Made by a program: the position numbers and the translations under genes. This document shows positions 17,352-24,757 of a DNA stretch of 64,000 nt, piece by piece. Numbering within the stretch: position 1 is the first letter of the stretch; every line of letters starts with the position of its first letter. Source of the stretch: Arthrobacter koreensis (lineage in GTDB: Bacteria; Actinomycetota; Actinomycetes; Actinomycetales; Micrococcaceae); the NCBI RefSeq assembly GCF_009193255.1, contig NZ_WACG01000001.1, positions 1,386,887 through 1,450,886 of the forward strand, given 5' to 3'. Below the pieces are notes generated by a model that saw nothing but the letters and a program-made list of their open reading frames with translations, was not told where the DNA came from and did not search any database.

Positions 17352-18470
17352 ATGACTACCCAGGCACGTGCCGCGATCCTGCGCGGCATCAACGAACCTT
17401 TTGAAATCACCGATGTTGTCCTGGACGACCCGCGGCCCGACGAGGTCCTGGTCCGGGTGCAGGCAGCCGGAGTATGCGGCACGGACCTTGGGGTCCAGGC
17501 CGGGCACATTCCCTTCCCGCTGCCCGGAGTGCTGGGGCACGAGGGCGCCGGAATCGTGGAAGCCGTCGGCTCTGCCGTGACGTCCGTGGTGCCCGGAGAC
17601 CACGTGCTGCTCAGCTTCACCAGCTGCGGTGAATGCCGGAACTGCCGCAGCGGACACCCCGCCTACTGCACCTACTTCCTGGAGCTCAACCTGGTGGGCG
17701 GGCAGCGGCTGGACGGCAGCGCCACGATCAGCAAGGACGGTAAGGGAGTGCACGGCCACTTCTTCGCCCAGTCCTCCTTCTCCAACCTGGTGCTGGCCGA
17801 CGAACGCGGAGTCACCAAGGTGGACCCGGAAGCGGACCTGGCCCTGCTGGCGCCGCTGGGCTGCGGCGTGCAGACCGGCGCCGGAGCGGTCATGAACGTC
17901 CTGCGTCCCGAACCGGGATCCACCCTTGCCGTGTTCGGTGCCGGTCCCGTGGGCCTCTCGGCGGTCATGGCGGCCGCGCTCGGCGGGTCAACGCGCATCG
18001 TGGTCATGGACCTGGTGGACTCCCGCCTGGAACTGGCCCGCGAGCTGGGAGCCACCGACGTCGTCAATTCCGGCAGCACCGACGCGCTGCAGGCCCTGTT
18101 TGAACTGACCGGCGGCGCGGGAGTCACGCATGCGCTTGAAACCACGGGCAGCACCAAGGTGGCAGCCACCGCGGCGGACGCGCTGGCGCCGCTGGGCAAG
18201 CTGGGCCTGATCGGTGCCCCCGCTCCGGGGTCCACGGTGCAGCTGGACGTGAACTTCATGCTTAACGGCAGGCAGGTCCTGGGGATCACGGAAGGGGACT
18301 CGACTCCGCAGCTGTTCCTTCCCGCCTTGGTGGACCTGATCCAGCAGGGCAGGTTCCCGCTTGAAAAAATGATCACCCGCTATGCGTTCGGGGACATCAA
18401 TTCGGCCGCCGCGGACGCGAAGTCCGGGCAGGTCCTGAAACCCGTGCTGCACTTCGAAGACCTGCACTAG
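17352..18470 (+). CDS. Zinc-dependent alcohol dehydrogenase (MDR family)
   Basis: 372 residues of the medium-chain dehydrogenase family. Catalytic zinc ligands are in AAGVCGTDLG (Cys) and GVLGHEGAGIVEAVG (His-Glu). The four structural-zinc cysteines are in SCGECRNCRSGHPAYC. The Rossmann motif is LAVFGAGPVGLSAVMAA, and MDLVDSRLELA has the Asp expected for NAD. The pattern is closest to aryl- or benzyl-alcohol dehydrogenases (XylB/AdhB type), but the substrate is inferred only. No ribosome site precedes the ATG. Confidence 0.9.
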   Translation: MTTQARAAILRGINEPFEITDVVLDDPRPDEVLVRVQAAGVCGTDLGVQAGHIPFPLPGVLGHEGAGIVEAVGSAVTSVVPGDHVLLSFTSCGECRNCRSGHPAYCTYFLELNLVGGQRLDGSATISKDGKGVHGHFFAQSSFSNLVLADERGVTKVDPEADLALLAPLGCGVQTGAGAVMNVLRPEPGSTLAVFGAGPVGLSAVMAAALGGSTRIVVMDLVDSRLELARELGATDVVNSGSTDALQALFELTGGAGVTHALETTGSTKVAATAADALAPLGKLGLIGAPAPGSTVQLDVNFMLNGRQVLGITEGDSTPQLFLPALVDLIQQGRFPLEKMITRYAFGDINSAAADAKSGQVLKPVLHFEDLH

Positions 18471-18510
18471 GCTGGGGATACATCCGGTCCCGAAGGCAAG
18501 GCGGTTCCCC

Positions 18511-19311
18511 ATGTTGGTCAGCGTAGGTCAGTTCAGTCCAGGCGGAGACGTCCAGGCCAACCTGGCAGTGATGCGCTCACTGGCGGAGAAAGCCCGGGCC
18601 GAGGGATCCGAACTGATCGTGTTCCCGGAAGAGTCGATGTTCAGCATCGGCAAGGTGGACGGGCCGCTGGCGGCAGCCGTGGACGCCGGATGGAGCACCT
18701 TCGTGCAGCGGCTGTCCCTGGCTGCTGCGGAACTAGGCATCGCCGTCGTCGCCGGCGGGTACGAATCCTCCGGGGAGGACCGTCCCTACAACACGCTGGT
18801 GGCCATCGAGGCGGACGGCCGCATCGCAGCCACATACCGCAAGCTGCACCTCTACGATGCGTTCAGCTATTCCGAGTCCACCCGCATCAAGCCCGGAGAC
18901 CGGGGCATCCAGGTGGTTGAACTCGGCGGACTTCGGGTGGGCCTGATGACCTGCTATGACCTGCGTTTTCCGGAGCTGGCCCGGGCGCTGGCGGTGCAGG
19001 GCGCGGACCTGCTTGCCGTTCCGGCCGCCTGGTTCAAGGGCGAGCATAAGATCGACCACTGGGAAACGCTGCTGAAGGCGCGGGCCATCGAGAACACGGT
19101 GTGGGTGGCTGCGGCCGGCACGGCGAGCGGGCACACCATCGGCCATTCGGCCATCCTCGATCCGATGGGAGTGCCGCAGGTGTTCCTCGATGAGGAAACC
19201 GAAGCCGTGGCAACGGCCGATGTGGTGCGGACCCGGATCGAGGAAGTCCGTGAGTATCTTCCGGTGCTGGCCAACCGGCGGTTCTCGGTGGCCGAGGAGA
19301 TCGCGCCCTAG
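18511..19311 (+). CDS. Nitrilase-family carbon-nitrogen hydrolase
   Basis: 266 residues. All three members of the Glu-Lys-Cys triad are seen: LIVFPEESMFS (Glu, about residue 44), ATYRKLHLYDAFSYSES (Lys, about 110) and GLMTCYDLRFPELARALA (Cys, about 148). The length and the YDAF motif resemble Nit1/Nit2-like omega-amidases, which repair deaminated metabolites, but specificity is inferred. It follows the dehydrogenase after 40 bases. Its stop shares CTAG with the convergent permease stop. Confidence 0.9.
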   Translation: MLVSVGQFSPGGDVQANLAVMRSLAEKARAEGSELIVFPEESMFSIGKVDGPLAAAVDAGWSTFVQRLSLAAAELGIAVVAGGYESSGEDRPYNTLVAIEADGRIAATYRKLHLYDAFSYSESTRIKPGDRGIQVVELGGLRVGLMTCYDLRFPELARALAVQGADLLAVPAAWFKGEHKIDHWETLLKARAIENTVWVAAAGTASGHTIGHSAILDPMGVPQVFLDEETEAVATADVVRTRIEEVREYLPVLANRRFSVAEEIAP

Positions 19312-20729
19312 CTCCGGTCTGTTCCCGCGCTGGCTGCTGGTTCGGGCAGGTCGATGGGCTTGTGGCCCTGGTCCTTTACCAGGAACCGGTAGGCGGCCAG
19401 CATCAGGAGCAGCCACACTACGCCAACCGCCAGTGCGGTGCGCCCCGGACCGGTGAAGGCCAGGATCACGGTTACCAGCGCCATAAAACCCAGGACGACG
19501 TAGTTCAGCACCGGCCAGCCGGGGAACGCGAAACCGGCCGACGGCGTACCGTCGCGCCGCATCTGCCGCCGCATCCGGTGGTGGCTGAGCAGGATCGAGG
19601 ACCAGGTGAAGATCGTGGCGAAGGTGGCTGTGGACGCCACCACCAGGAACAGCTGCTCCGGAATCCACAGGAAGAGTCCCAGGCCCGCGATCAGGCTCGC
19701 CATGATGATGGCTACGGGCCATACCGGCACTCCGTAGCGGGAAACATTGGTGAAGCCCCTCGGCGCGTGTCCCTGCTCGGCCAGGCCGTACATGGTCCGC
19801 GAGGCTGCGTAGAAGATCGAGTTCATGGCGGACAGGGCAGCGGTAAGTACCACGGCGTTGATCAGGTGCTCGGCGAACGGGATGCCGATCCCGGCGAAGA
19901 CCTGCACGAAGGGGCTGCCTTCGGACCCGATCCGGTCCCACGGGAACAGGCACAGCATGACGCCGAGGGACAGGACGTAGAAGAGCAGGATCCGCACCGG
20001 CACGGTGTTCACGGCCTTGGGGATGGCCCGCTGCGGGTCCCCGGTCTCACCGGCAGTCACTCCGAGGGTCTCGATGCCGCCAAAGGAGAACACCACGATT
20101 CCAAGGCTCATGACAATGCCCCACACGCCAAAGGGTGCGAACCCGCCGTGGTCCACGAGATGGTTGACGCCGGGCTCATAGCCTCCGGTACTGACACCGA
20201 AGACAATCAGGTACAGCCCGCCGGCGATCATGGCGATGATGGTGGAGACCTTGACCAGGGTGAACCAGAACTCCATTTCGCCGAAGACGCTGACCCGCAT
20301 CAGGTTCAGCCCGCCGATCAGGAGCATCGCTGCGATCATCCACACCCAGCCGGGTGTGTCCGGGAACCAGAGGCCCATGTACATGCTCACCGCGGTCATG
20401 TCCGCGATGGCCACGATCATCATTTCGAAGGCGAAGGTCCAGCCGGTGAGGAAACCCATGCGGGGACCGAGGTAGCGTCCTGCGTACTGGGAGAAGGAAC
20501 CTGCCACCGGGTGGCGTACCGCCATCTCTCCCAGCGCCCGCATCACCAGGAATACGGCGCACCCGGCGATGATGTAGGCGATCAGGACGGCGGGGCCGGC
20601 AGCCTGGATGGTTTCGGATGATCCATAGAACAGTCCCGTTCCGATGGCGGATCCAAGGGCGATGAAGCGGATGTGCCGCAGCGACAGGCCGCGCTTTAGC
20701 TCTGTGTGGTGAGGCGTGGTGCTGGGCAT
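19308..20729 (-). CDS. Amino acid permease (APC superfamily)
   Basis: 473 residues with about 12 membrane helices. The N-terminal LKRGLSLRHIRFIALGSAIGTGLFYGS is the AAT-family start, with the GSAIGTGL substrate/sodium-site loop in helix 1. Later FSFGGIETLGVTAGET (helix 6) and AASRTMYGLAEQGHAPRGF are also typical. It imports an amino acid by proton symport. The relatives that come to mind are the proline-, asparagine- and GABA-type permeases, which I cannot separate here. It is divergent from the sigma factor gene. Confidence 0.9.
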   Translation of the reverse strand: MPSTTPHHTELKRGLSLRHIRFIALGSAIGTGLFYGSSETIQAAGPAVLIAYIIAGCAVFLVMRALGEMAVRHPVAGSFSQYAGRYLGPRMGFLTGWTFAFEMMIVAIADMTAVSMYMGLWFPDTPGWVWMIAAMLLIGGLNLMRVSVFGEMEFWFTLVKVSTIIAMIAGGLYLIVFGVSTGGYEPGVNHLVDHGGFAPFGVWGIVMSLGIVVFSFGGIETLGVTAGETGDPQRAIPKAVNTVPVRILLFYVLSLGVMLCLFPWDRIGSEGSPFVQVFAGIGIPFAEHLINAVVLTAALSAMNSIFYAASRTMYGLAEQGHAPRGFTNVSRYGVPVWPVAIIMASLIAGLGLFLWIPEQLFLVVASTATFATIFTWSSILLSHHRMRRQMRRDGTPSAGFAFPGWPVLNYVVLGFMALVTVILAFTGPGRTALAVGVVWLLLMLAAYRFLVKDQGHKPIDLPEPAASAGTDRS

Positions 20730-20943
20730 GATCTTCCTGGCCGGGCCGGAGGCCCCGGTATTGCTGGGTTGGAACGGGCAGGTGGGAGTCTTAGTCCCGC
20801 CCGGAACAGGTCCGCCGATAAAGGACGGACCGCCGTCAAGTCTTCCACATTCTCCTCCGAAGGATCTGGGAGCGGGGACCCGGGAAAAACTTTCCGGATA
20901 TCCGCATAACCTTTTCGACTGCCCGGGCGATTACGTAGGTGTA

Positions 20944-20990
20944 GTGGCCGCGCCGGAGCTCATCCCCCCAACGAGCATCGGCGCGGCCAC
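20944..20990. repeat. 12-bp perfect inverted repeat upstream of the sigma factor gene
   Basis: GTGGCCGCGCCG (20944-20955) pairs with CGGCGCGGCCAC (20979-20990) around a 23-nt loop. It lies in the 333-base divergent region between the permease and sigma genes, which otherwise shows no gene. It may be an operator or an mRNA leader structure. Confidence 0.6.
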
Positions 20991-21062
20991 CTCCTGAGCA
21001 GGTTCAGCCTGGGCGGGGTACGATTTGGTTCGCCCCAACGTCCCGGATTGAAGGACCCCGCC

Positions 21063-21635
21063 TTGGCTGACCCGCTGACAGAGCCGATGGTCTCTGCGGC
21101 GCGGAAAAACGACCCGGCAGCGCTGCGGGCGGTTTACGAGTCGCTGGCCCCCGCCGTCGTCGGTTATTTCAGGTCCAAGGGCTGCGAGGATCCGGAGGCA
21201 CTGACACAGGACGTTTTCCTGACCGTTTTTTCGAGGATCTCCACGGTCAGGGGAGGTGCCGCAGGGCTGCGCACCTTCGCTTTCTCGGTAGCCCATGCCC
21301 GGGTGGTTGATGATCACCGCCGGCGTGAGCGCCAGCCTTCTCCTGCACCGTATGATCCACAGCTCGACACCAGGTCCTCCGACTCGGCAGAAGACACCGT
21401 TCTTCACTCCGGGCTGGTGGCAGCACAGATGCTGGACGGCCTTACCCCCGGCCAGCGCGAAGTCTTGCTGCTGCGTATCGTGGCAGACCTGTCCCTGGAG
21501 GAATCCGCGGAAATCATGGGGAAGACGGTCAACACCGTCAAACAGCTTCAGAGACGGGCGCTCCTGGCGCTCCGGGAACAGATCGCAGGGAAGGAGGCCA
21601 CGGAAGATGGACAGCACGTCCAGCAACCCCAGTGA
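21063..21635 (+). CDS. Sigma-70 family (ECF-like) RNA polymerase sigma factor
   Basis: 190 residues from TTG 21063, which has GAAGGA 8 nt upstream; another TTG at 21048 lacks a site. Region 2 is at about residues 10-80 (VYESLAPAVVGYFRSKGCED, ALTQDVFLTVFSRI, FAFSVAHARVVDDHRRRE). Region 4 is the helix-turn-helix LTPGQREVLLLRIVADLSLEESAEIMGKTVNTVKQLQRRAL. It overlaps the membrane protein downstream by 29 bases, the usual sigma/anti-sigma arrangement. The group and its target promoters are not known. Confidence 0.85.
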   Translation: MADPLTEPMVSAARKNDPAALRAVYESLAPAVVGYFRSKGCEDPEALTQDVFLTVFSRISTVRGGAAGLRTFAFSVAHARVVDDHRRRERQPSPAPYDPQLDTRSSDSAEDTVLHSGLVAAQMLDGLTPGQREVLLLRIVADLSLEESAEIMGKTVNTVKQLQRRALLALREQIAGKEATEDGQHVQQPQ

Positions 21636-22398
21636 CGCAGAAGCCATCCGGCGCCTCCTGGCGGAATCGGGCGTAGCGGACACCCACCAGCTGGGCGACG
21701 CACTCCTGGACCTGCGGCTGGAAGCCCGTTCAGGCGCCCCGGACCCGTCCCCGGAACTGGAAGCGTTCTTCACCCCCGGAGTCACACCTCTCCGGAAGTC
21801 CTCACGCCGGCGCGGCTATCTGCTGGGCGGCGCGATCATTGCCGCCATGGCCGCCGGAACCACCGGAGTGGCGGCCACCAACGGCGGCCTGTGGATCACA
21901 GCCGAAGACTCCCACGAGGCCCCGGCACCCGTGGAGTATGAGCAGGTTCCCCCTCCCGAACCGGTGCCGGTGCCGGCCGAGACTGACCCGGCGTCCGTCC
22001 CCCAACTTCCCGCCGAGCCGGTGGAGACTGCCCCGGCACCCGCGGAAACCCCGCTGCCCGTCGAGCCCTCCCCTGATGACCCCGGGCACGGCACCGGGGA
22101 ACCGGCCGAATCCGGGAGGACCGACGACGCCGGCGGACACCGCGGAAGCCCCGGCCAGGGAAGCGAACCGGGCACTGAAGGCTTCTCCCAGGAATTCAAC
22201 GGGCAGGGCGGCCCGGGACATTCTGGCGGAAATAAGGGCCAGGGGCCCGGGAACAACAACGGCTACGGCGTCGGCCGGGATAAGGGCCAGGACGGTCCGG
22301 GCCGCGGCGATGCCGGCAAGGAAAACAAGAACAGCAAGGACAGCAGGGACAGCAACCGCGGCGGACCCCAGCACGGGCACGGCTCCGGACGCGGCTGA
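21607..22398 (+). CDS. Candidate membrane anti-sigma factor with a Pro/Gly-rich extracytoplasmic tail
   Basis: 263 residues from ATG 21607, with AAGGAGG upstream inside the sigma gene. A cytosolic part of ~65 residues (AEAIRRLLAESGVADTHQL, DALLDLRLEA) is followed by RKSSRRRGY and one membrane helix (LLGGAIIAAMAAGTTGVAAT, about residues 72-92). A long outside tail comes next, first Pro/Glu-rich (PVPVPAETDP), then Gly/Asn/Asp/Lys-rich (GQGPGNNNGYGVG). One helix plus overlap with the sigma gene supports an anti-sigma role, but no zinc motif (HxxxCxxC) is present. Confidence 0.65.
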   Translation: MDSTSSNPSDAEAIRRLLAESGVADTHQLGDALLDLRLEARSGAPDPSPELEAFFTPGVTPLRKSSRRRGYLLGGAIIAAMAAGTTGVAATNGGLWITAEDSHEAPAPVEYEQVPPPEPVPVPAETDPASVPQLPAEPVETAPAPAETPLPVEPSPDDPGHGTGEPAESGRTDDAGGHRGSPGQGSEPGTEGFSQEFNGQGGPGHSGGNKGQGPGNNNGYGVGRDKGQDGPGRGDAGKENKNSKDSRDSNRGGPQHGHGSGRG

Positions 22399-22418
22399 GC
22401 GCCCGCTGCGTACTCAAA

Positions 22419-22474
22419 CGAGAGGCCAGTTACGGCCGGTTTCACGCGTGAAACGAGCCGTAACTGGCCTCTCG
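22419..22474 (+). repeat. Long palindrome H1 (type A)
   Basis: Left arm CGAGAGGCCAGTTACGGC (22419-22436) pairs perfectly with GCCGTAACTGGCCTCTCG (22457-22474). After two mismatches, a further 8 bp pair down to a CACGCGTG centre. It lies between converging genes and could also act as a terminator, with GGGGTTTTGGGG following. Member of a five-copy family in this window. Confidence 0.92.
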
Positions 22475-22499
22475 ATGGGGTTTTGGGGGCGGGAACGGG

Positions 22500-22991
22500 C
22501 TACGCGGTGAGCTGGCGCTTGGAGGAAATCACTCCCGTGTTGAAGCCCGCCAGGTTCAGGCCGCCGTGGAACCGGGCGTGTTCAATCTTCACGCACCGGT
22601 CCATCACCACGTTCAGGCCGGCCGCTTCGGCGTCCCGCGCCACGTCCTCATGCCAGGAACCGAGCTGCAGCCAGAGCGTCTTGGCGCCCACGGCCTTGGC
22701 TTCCTCCAGTACCGTCGGCAGGTCATCATGCCGGCGGAACACATCCACGATGTCCGGGGTCTCCGGCAGGTCCGCCAGCGAGGCGTACACCGGCTGGCCC
22801 AGGATTTCCTTCGCCACCGGGTTCACGAAGTACACCTTGTACGGCGAGGAGGAGAGCAGGTACGTTGCTACGAAGTAGGACGCGCGGGACGGCTTGTCCG
22901 AGGCCCCGACAATCGCGATTGACTTGGCCGAACGCAGCAGTGAAAGGCGTTCCGGGGCGCTGGGCCCCACCCAGGTGCGGTTCTCAGACAT
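22500..22991 (-). CDS. CoA-binding (YccU-type) protein
   Basis: 163 residues; the ATG lies 8 bases inside the end of the metY-like gene, so translation is coupled. A Rossmann-type CoA-binding fold is visible: SAKSIAIVGASDKPSRASYFV (glycine-rich loop), YKVYFVNPVAKEILGQPVY, DIVDVFRRHDDLP, KTLWLQLGSWHEDVARDAEAAGL and VVMDRCVKIEH. These proteins bind CoA or a related nucleotide; their role is unknown. The fixed pairing with the sulfhydrylase suggests a function in sulfur amino acid synthesis. Confidence 0.85.
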   Translation of the reverse strand: MSENRTWVGPSAPERLSLLRSAKSIAIVGASDKPSRASYFVATYLLSSSPYKVYFVNPVAKEILGQPVYASLADLPETPDIVDVFRRHDDLPTVLEEAKAVGAKTLWLQLGSWHEDVARDAEAAGLNVVMDRCVKIEHARFHGGLNLAGFNTGVISSKRQLTA

Positions 22992-24363
22992 TGGCTGACT
23001 CCTCGGTTTCAAGCGGGACACTGCAGGACGCAGCGTCTTCGGCAACGGGCACAGCATCTTCGGCAGCGGCTGCCGCACCAGCGCCGGCGGCCGTGAGCGC
23101 CTGGTCCAGGTCCCAGAGAATATCCTCCAGGTCCTCCAGGCCCACGGAGATGCGCACCAGGTCCTCCGGAACGCCGCCGGCCGCAAGCTGCTCCGGGGAG
23201 AGCTGCTGATGGGTGGTGGACGCCGGGTGGATGACCAGGGTCCGGGAATCACCAATGTTGGCCAGGTGGGAGGCGAGCTGCAGGGCCTCGATGAACGCCT
23301 GTCCGGCGGCACGGCCGCCCTTCACGCCGAAGCTGAACACGGAACCCGGACCCTTGGGCAGGTATTTCTTCGCCCGCTCATGGTGCGGATGGGATTCCAG
23401 GCCCGCGTAGGACACCCAGGCCACGCGCTCATCTGCCTGCAGCCATTCGGCCACGGCCTGGGCGTTGCGCAGGTGCTCATCCACGCGCTGGGCCAGGGTC
23501 TCAACGCCCTGCAGCAGCTGGAACGCGGACTGGGCGGAGAGTGTGGGTCCGATGTCGCGCAGCTGTTCGGACCGCAGCTTGGTCAGGAACCCGTACTCGC
23601 CGAAGTTCCCCCACCAGGAGATGTTGCCGTAGGACGGAACCGGTTCGGTCATGGCCGGGAATTTGCCGTTGCCCCAGTTGAAGGTGCCGGCTTCCACAAC
23701 AACGCCGCCCAGGGTGGTGCCGTGCCCGCCGATGAACTTGGTGGCGGAGTGGATCACAATGTCCGCGCCGTGCTTGAACGGCTGCACCAGGTAGGGGGTG
23801 CTCAGGGTGGCGTCGAGAATCAGCGGCACACCGGCGTCGTGCGCCACCTTGGCCAGGCCCTCAATGTCCGTCACTTCGCCGCTGGGGTTGGCTACGACCT
23901 CTGCGTACACGGCCTTGGTGTTCTCCCGGATGGCCGCGGCGTAATCCGCCGGATTCGTGCCGGGGACGAAGGTGGTCTCGATGCCGAAGCGGCGCAGCGT
24001 CACGTCCAGCTGCGTGACCGTGCCGCCGTACAGCTGGGACGCGGCCACGATGTGGTCGCCGGCGGAGCAGATCGCCGCGAAGGTGACGAATTCCGCGGCC
24101 ATGCCCGACGCCGTCGCCACCGCACCGATGCCTCCCTCCAGGGAAGCGATGCGCTCCTCGAACGCGGCGACCGTGGGGTTGCCGATCCGGGAGTAGATGT
24201 TGCCGTACTTCTGCAGCGAGAAGAGGTTCGCGGCGTCGGCGGTGTCGTTGAAGACGAAGGACGTCGACTGGTAGATGGGCACGGCGCGGGCACCGTGGAT
24301 GGCGTCGGGCGTTCCCCCGGCGTGCAGGGCGCGGGTACGGAATCCGAACTGGCGGTCACTCAT
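22984..24363 (-). CDS. metY: O-acetylhomoserine sulfhydrylase
   Basis: 459 residues, a PLP enzyme of the Cys/Met metabolism family that makes homocysteine from O-acetylhomoserine and sulfide. Family signs are TRALHAGGTPD, YSRIGNPTVAAFEERIASLEG, ASGMAAEFVTF, SATKFIGGHGTTLGG with the PLP lysine (about residue 209) and the tail VRISVGLEDLEDILWDL. After that comes an Ala/Glu-rich C-terminal extension of ~35 residues. GGAG precedes the ATG. Together with the sulfur importers to its right it would assimilate released sulfide. Confidence 0.92.
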   Translation of the reverse strand: MSDRQFGFRTRALHAGGTPDAIHGARAVPIYQSTSFVFNDTADAANLFSLQKYGNIYSRIGNPTVAAFEERIASLEGGIGAVATASGMAAEFVTFAAICSAGDHIVAASQLYGGTVTQLDVTLRRFGIETTFVPGTNPADYAAAIRENTKAVYAEVVANPSGEVTDIEGLAKVAHDAGVPLILDATLSTPYLVQPFKHGADIVIHSATKFIGGHGTTLGGVVVEAGTFNWGNGKFPAMTEPVPSYGNISWWGNFGEYGFLTKLRSEQLRDIGPTLSAQSAFQLLQGVETLAQRVDEHLRNAQAVAEWLQADERVAWVSYAGLESHPHHERAKKYLPKGPGSVFSFGVKGGRAAGQAFIEALQLASHLANIGDSRTLVIHPASTTHQQLSPEQLAAGGVPEDLVRISVGLEDLEDILWDLDQALTAAGAGAAAAAEDAVPVAEDAASCSVPLETEESANV

Positions 24364-24484
24364 GGACTGAGTGCTCCTTCCTTGGGGGAACCGCGGGTAA
24401 GCGGTTCGCCAATGGTTGCTTTATTGGGTGCTGGATACCAACAATGTTGAGGACAGTTGCGGCGAGGCAATCCTGGGAGCGGGC

Positions 24485-24757
24485 ATGGACGAGTACGTCA
24501 TTGTGGTTGAAACCGGATACAAGCTGGCCTCCGCGAACCACAAGATCACCCCCACCGAACCGATGGAGCGCCTGGCCGCTGAGCGGATGTTCACCGAGAT
24601 GATGGACGGCGGGCACCCCGAACTGCTGCCGGAAAAGCACAACACGTCGTTCCTGGAGGTTTCTCCCGTGGAGTTCCTGCGCCTGCACCGCGCCATGGGC
24701 GGAGCGGTGGAGCTGGACCGGGTGACCCTGGCCCGGGTTCACGGAGCAGCGCACTAG
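24485..24757 (+). CDS. Small protein of unknown function
   Basis: 90 residues from ATG 24485, with GGGAG 6 nt upstream. It starts MDEYVIVVETGYKLASANHK and contains ERLAAERMFTEMMDGGHPEL and the tail VELDRVTLARVHGAAH. It is soluble, acidic and probably helical. I recognise no family. It is divergent from metY and converges on the acetyl-CoA synthetase gene, sharing its CTAG stop. Confidence 0.55.
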   Translation: MDEYVIVVETGYKLASANHKITPTEPMERLAAERMFTEMMDGGHPELLPEKHNTSFLEVSPVEFLRLHRAMGGAVELDRVTLARVHGAAH

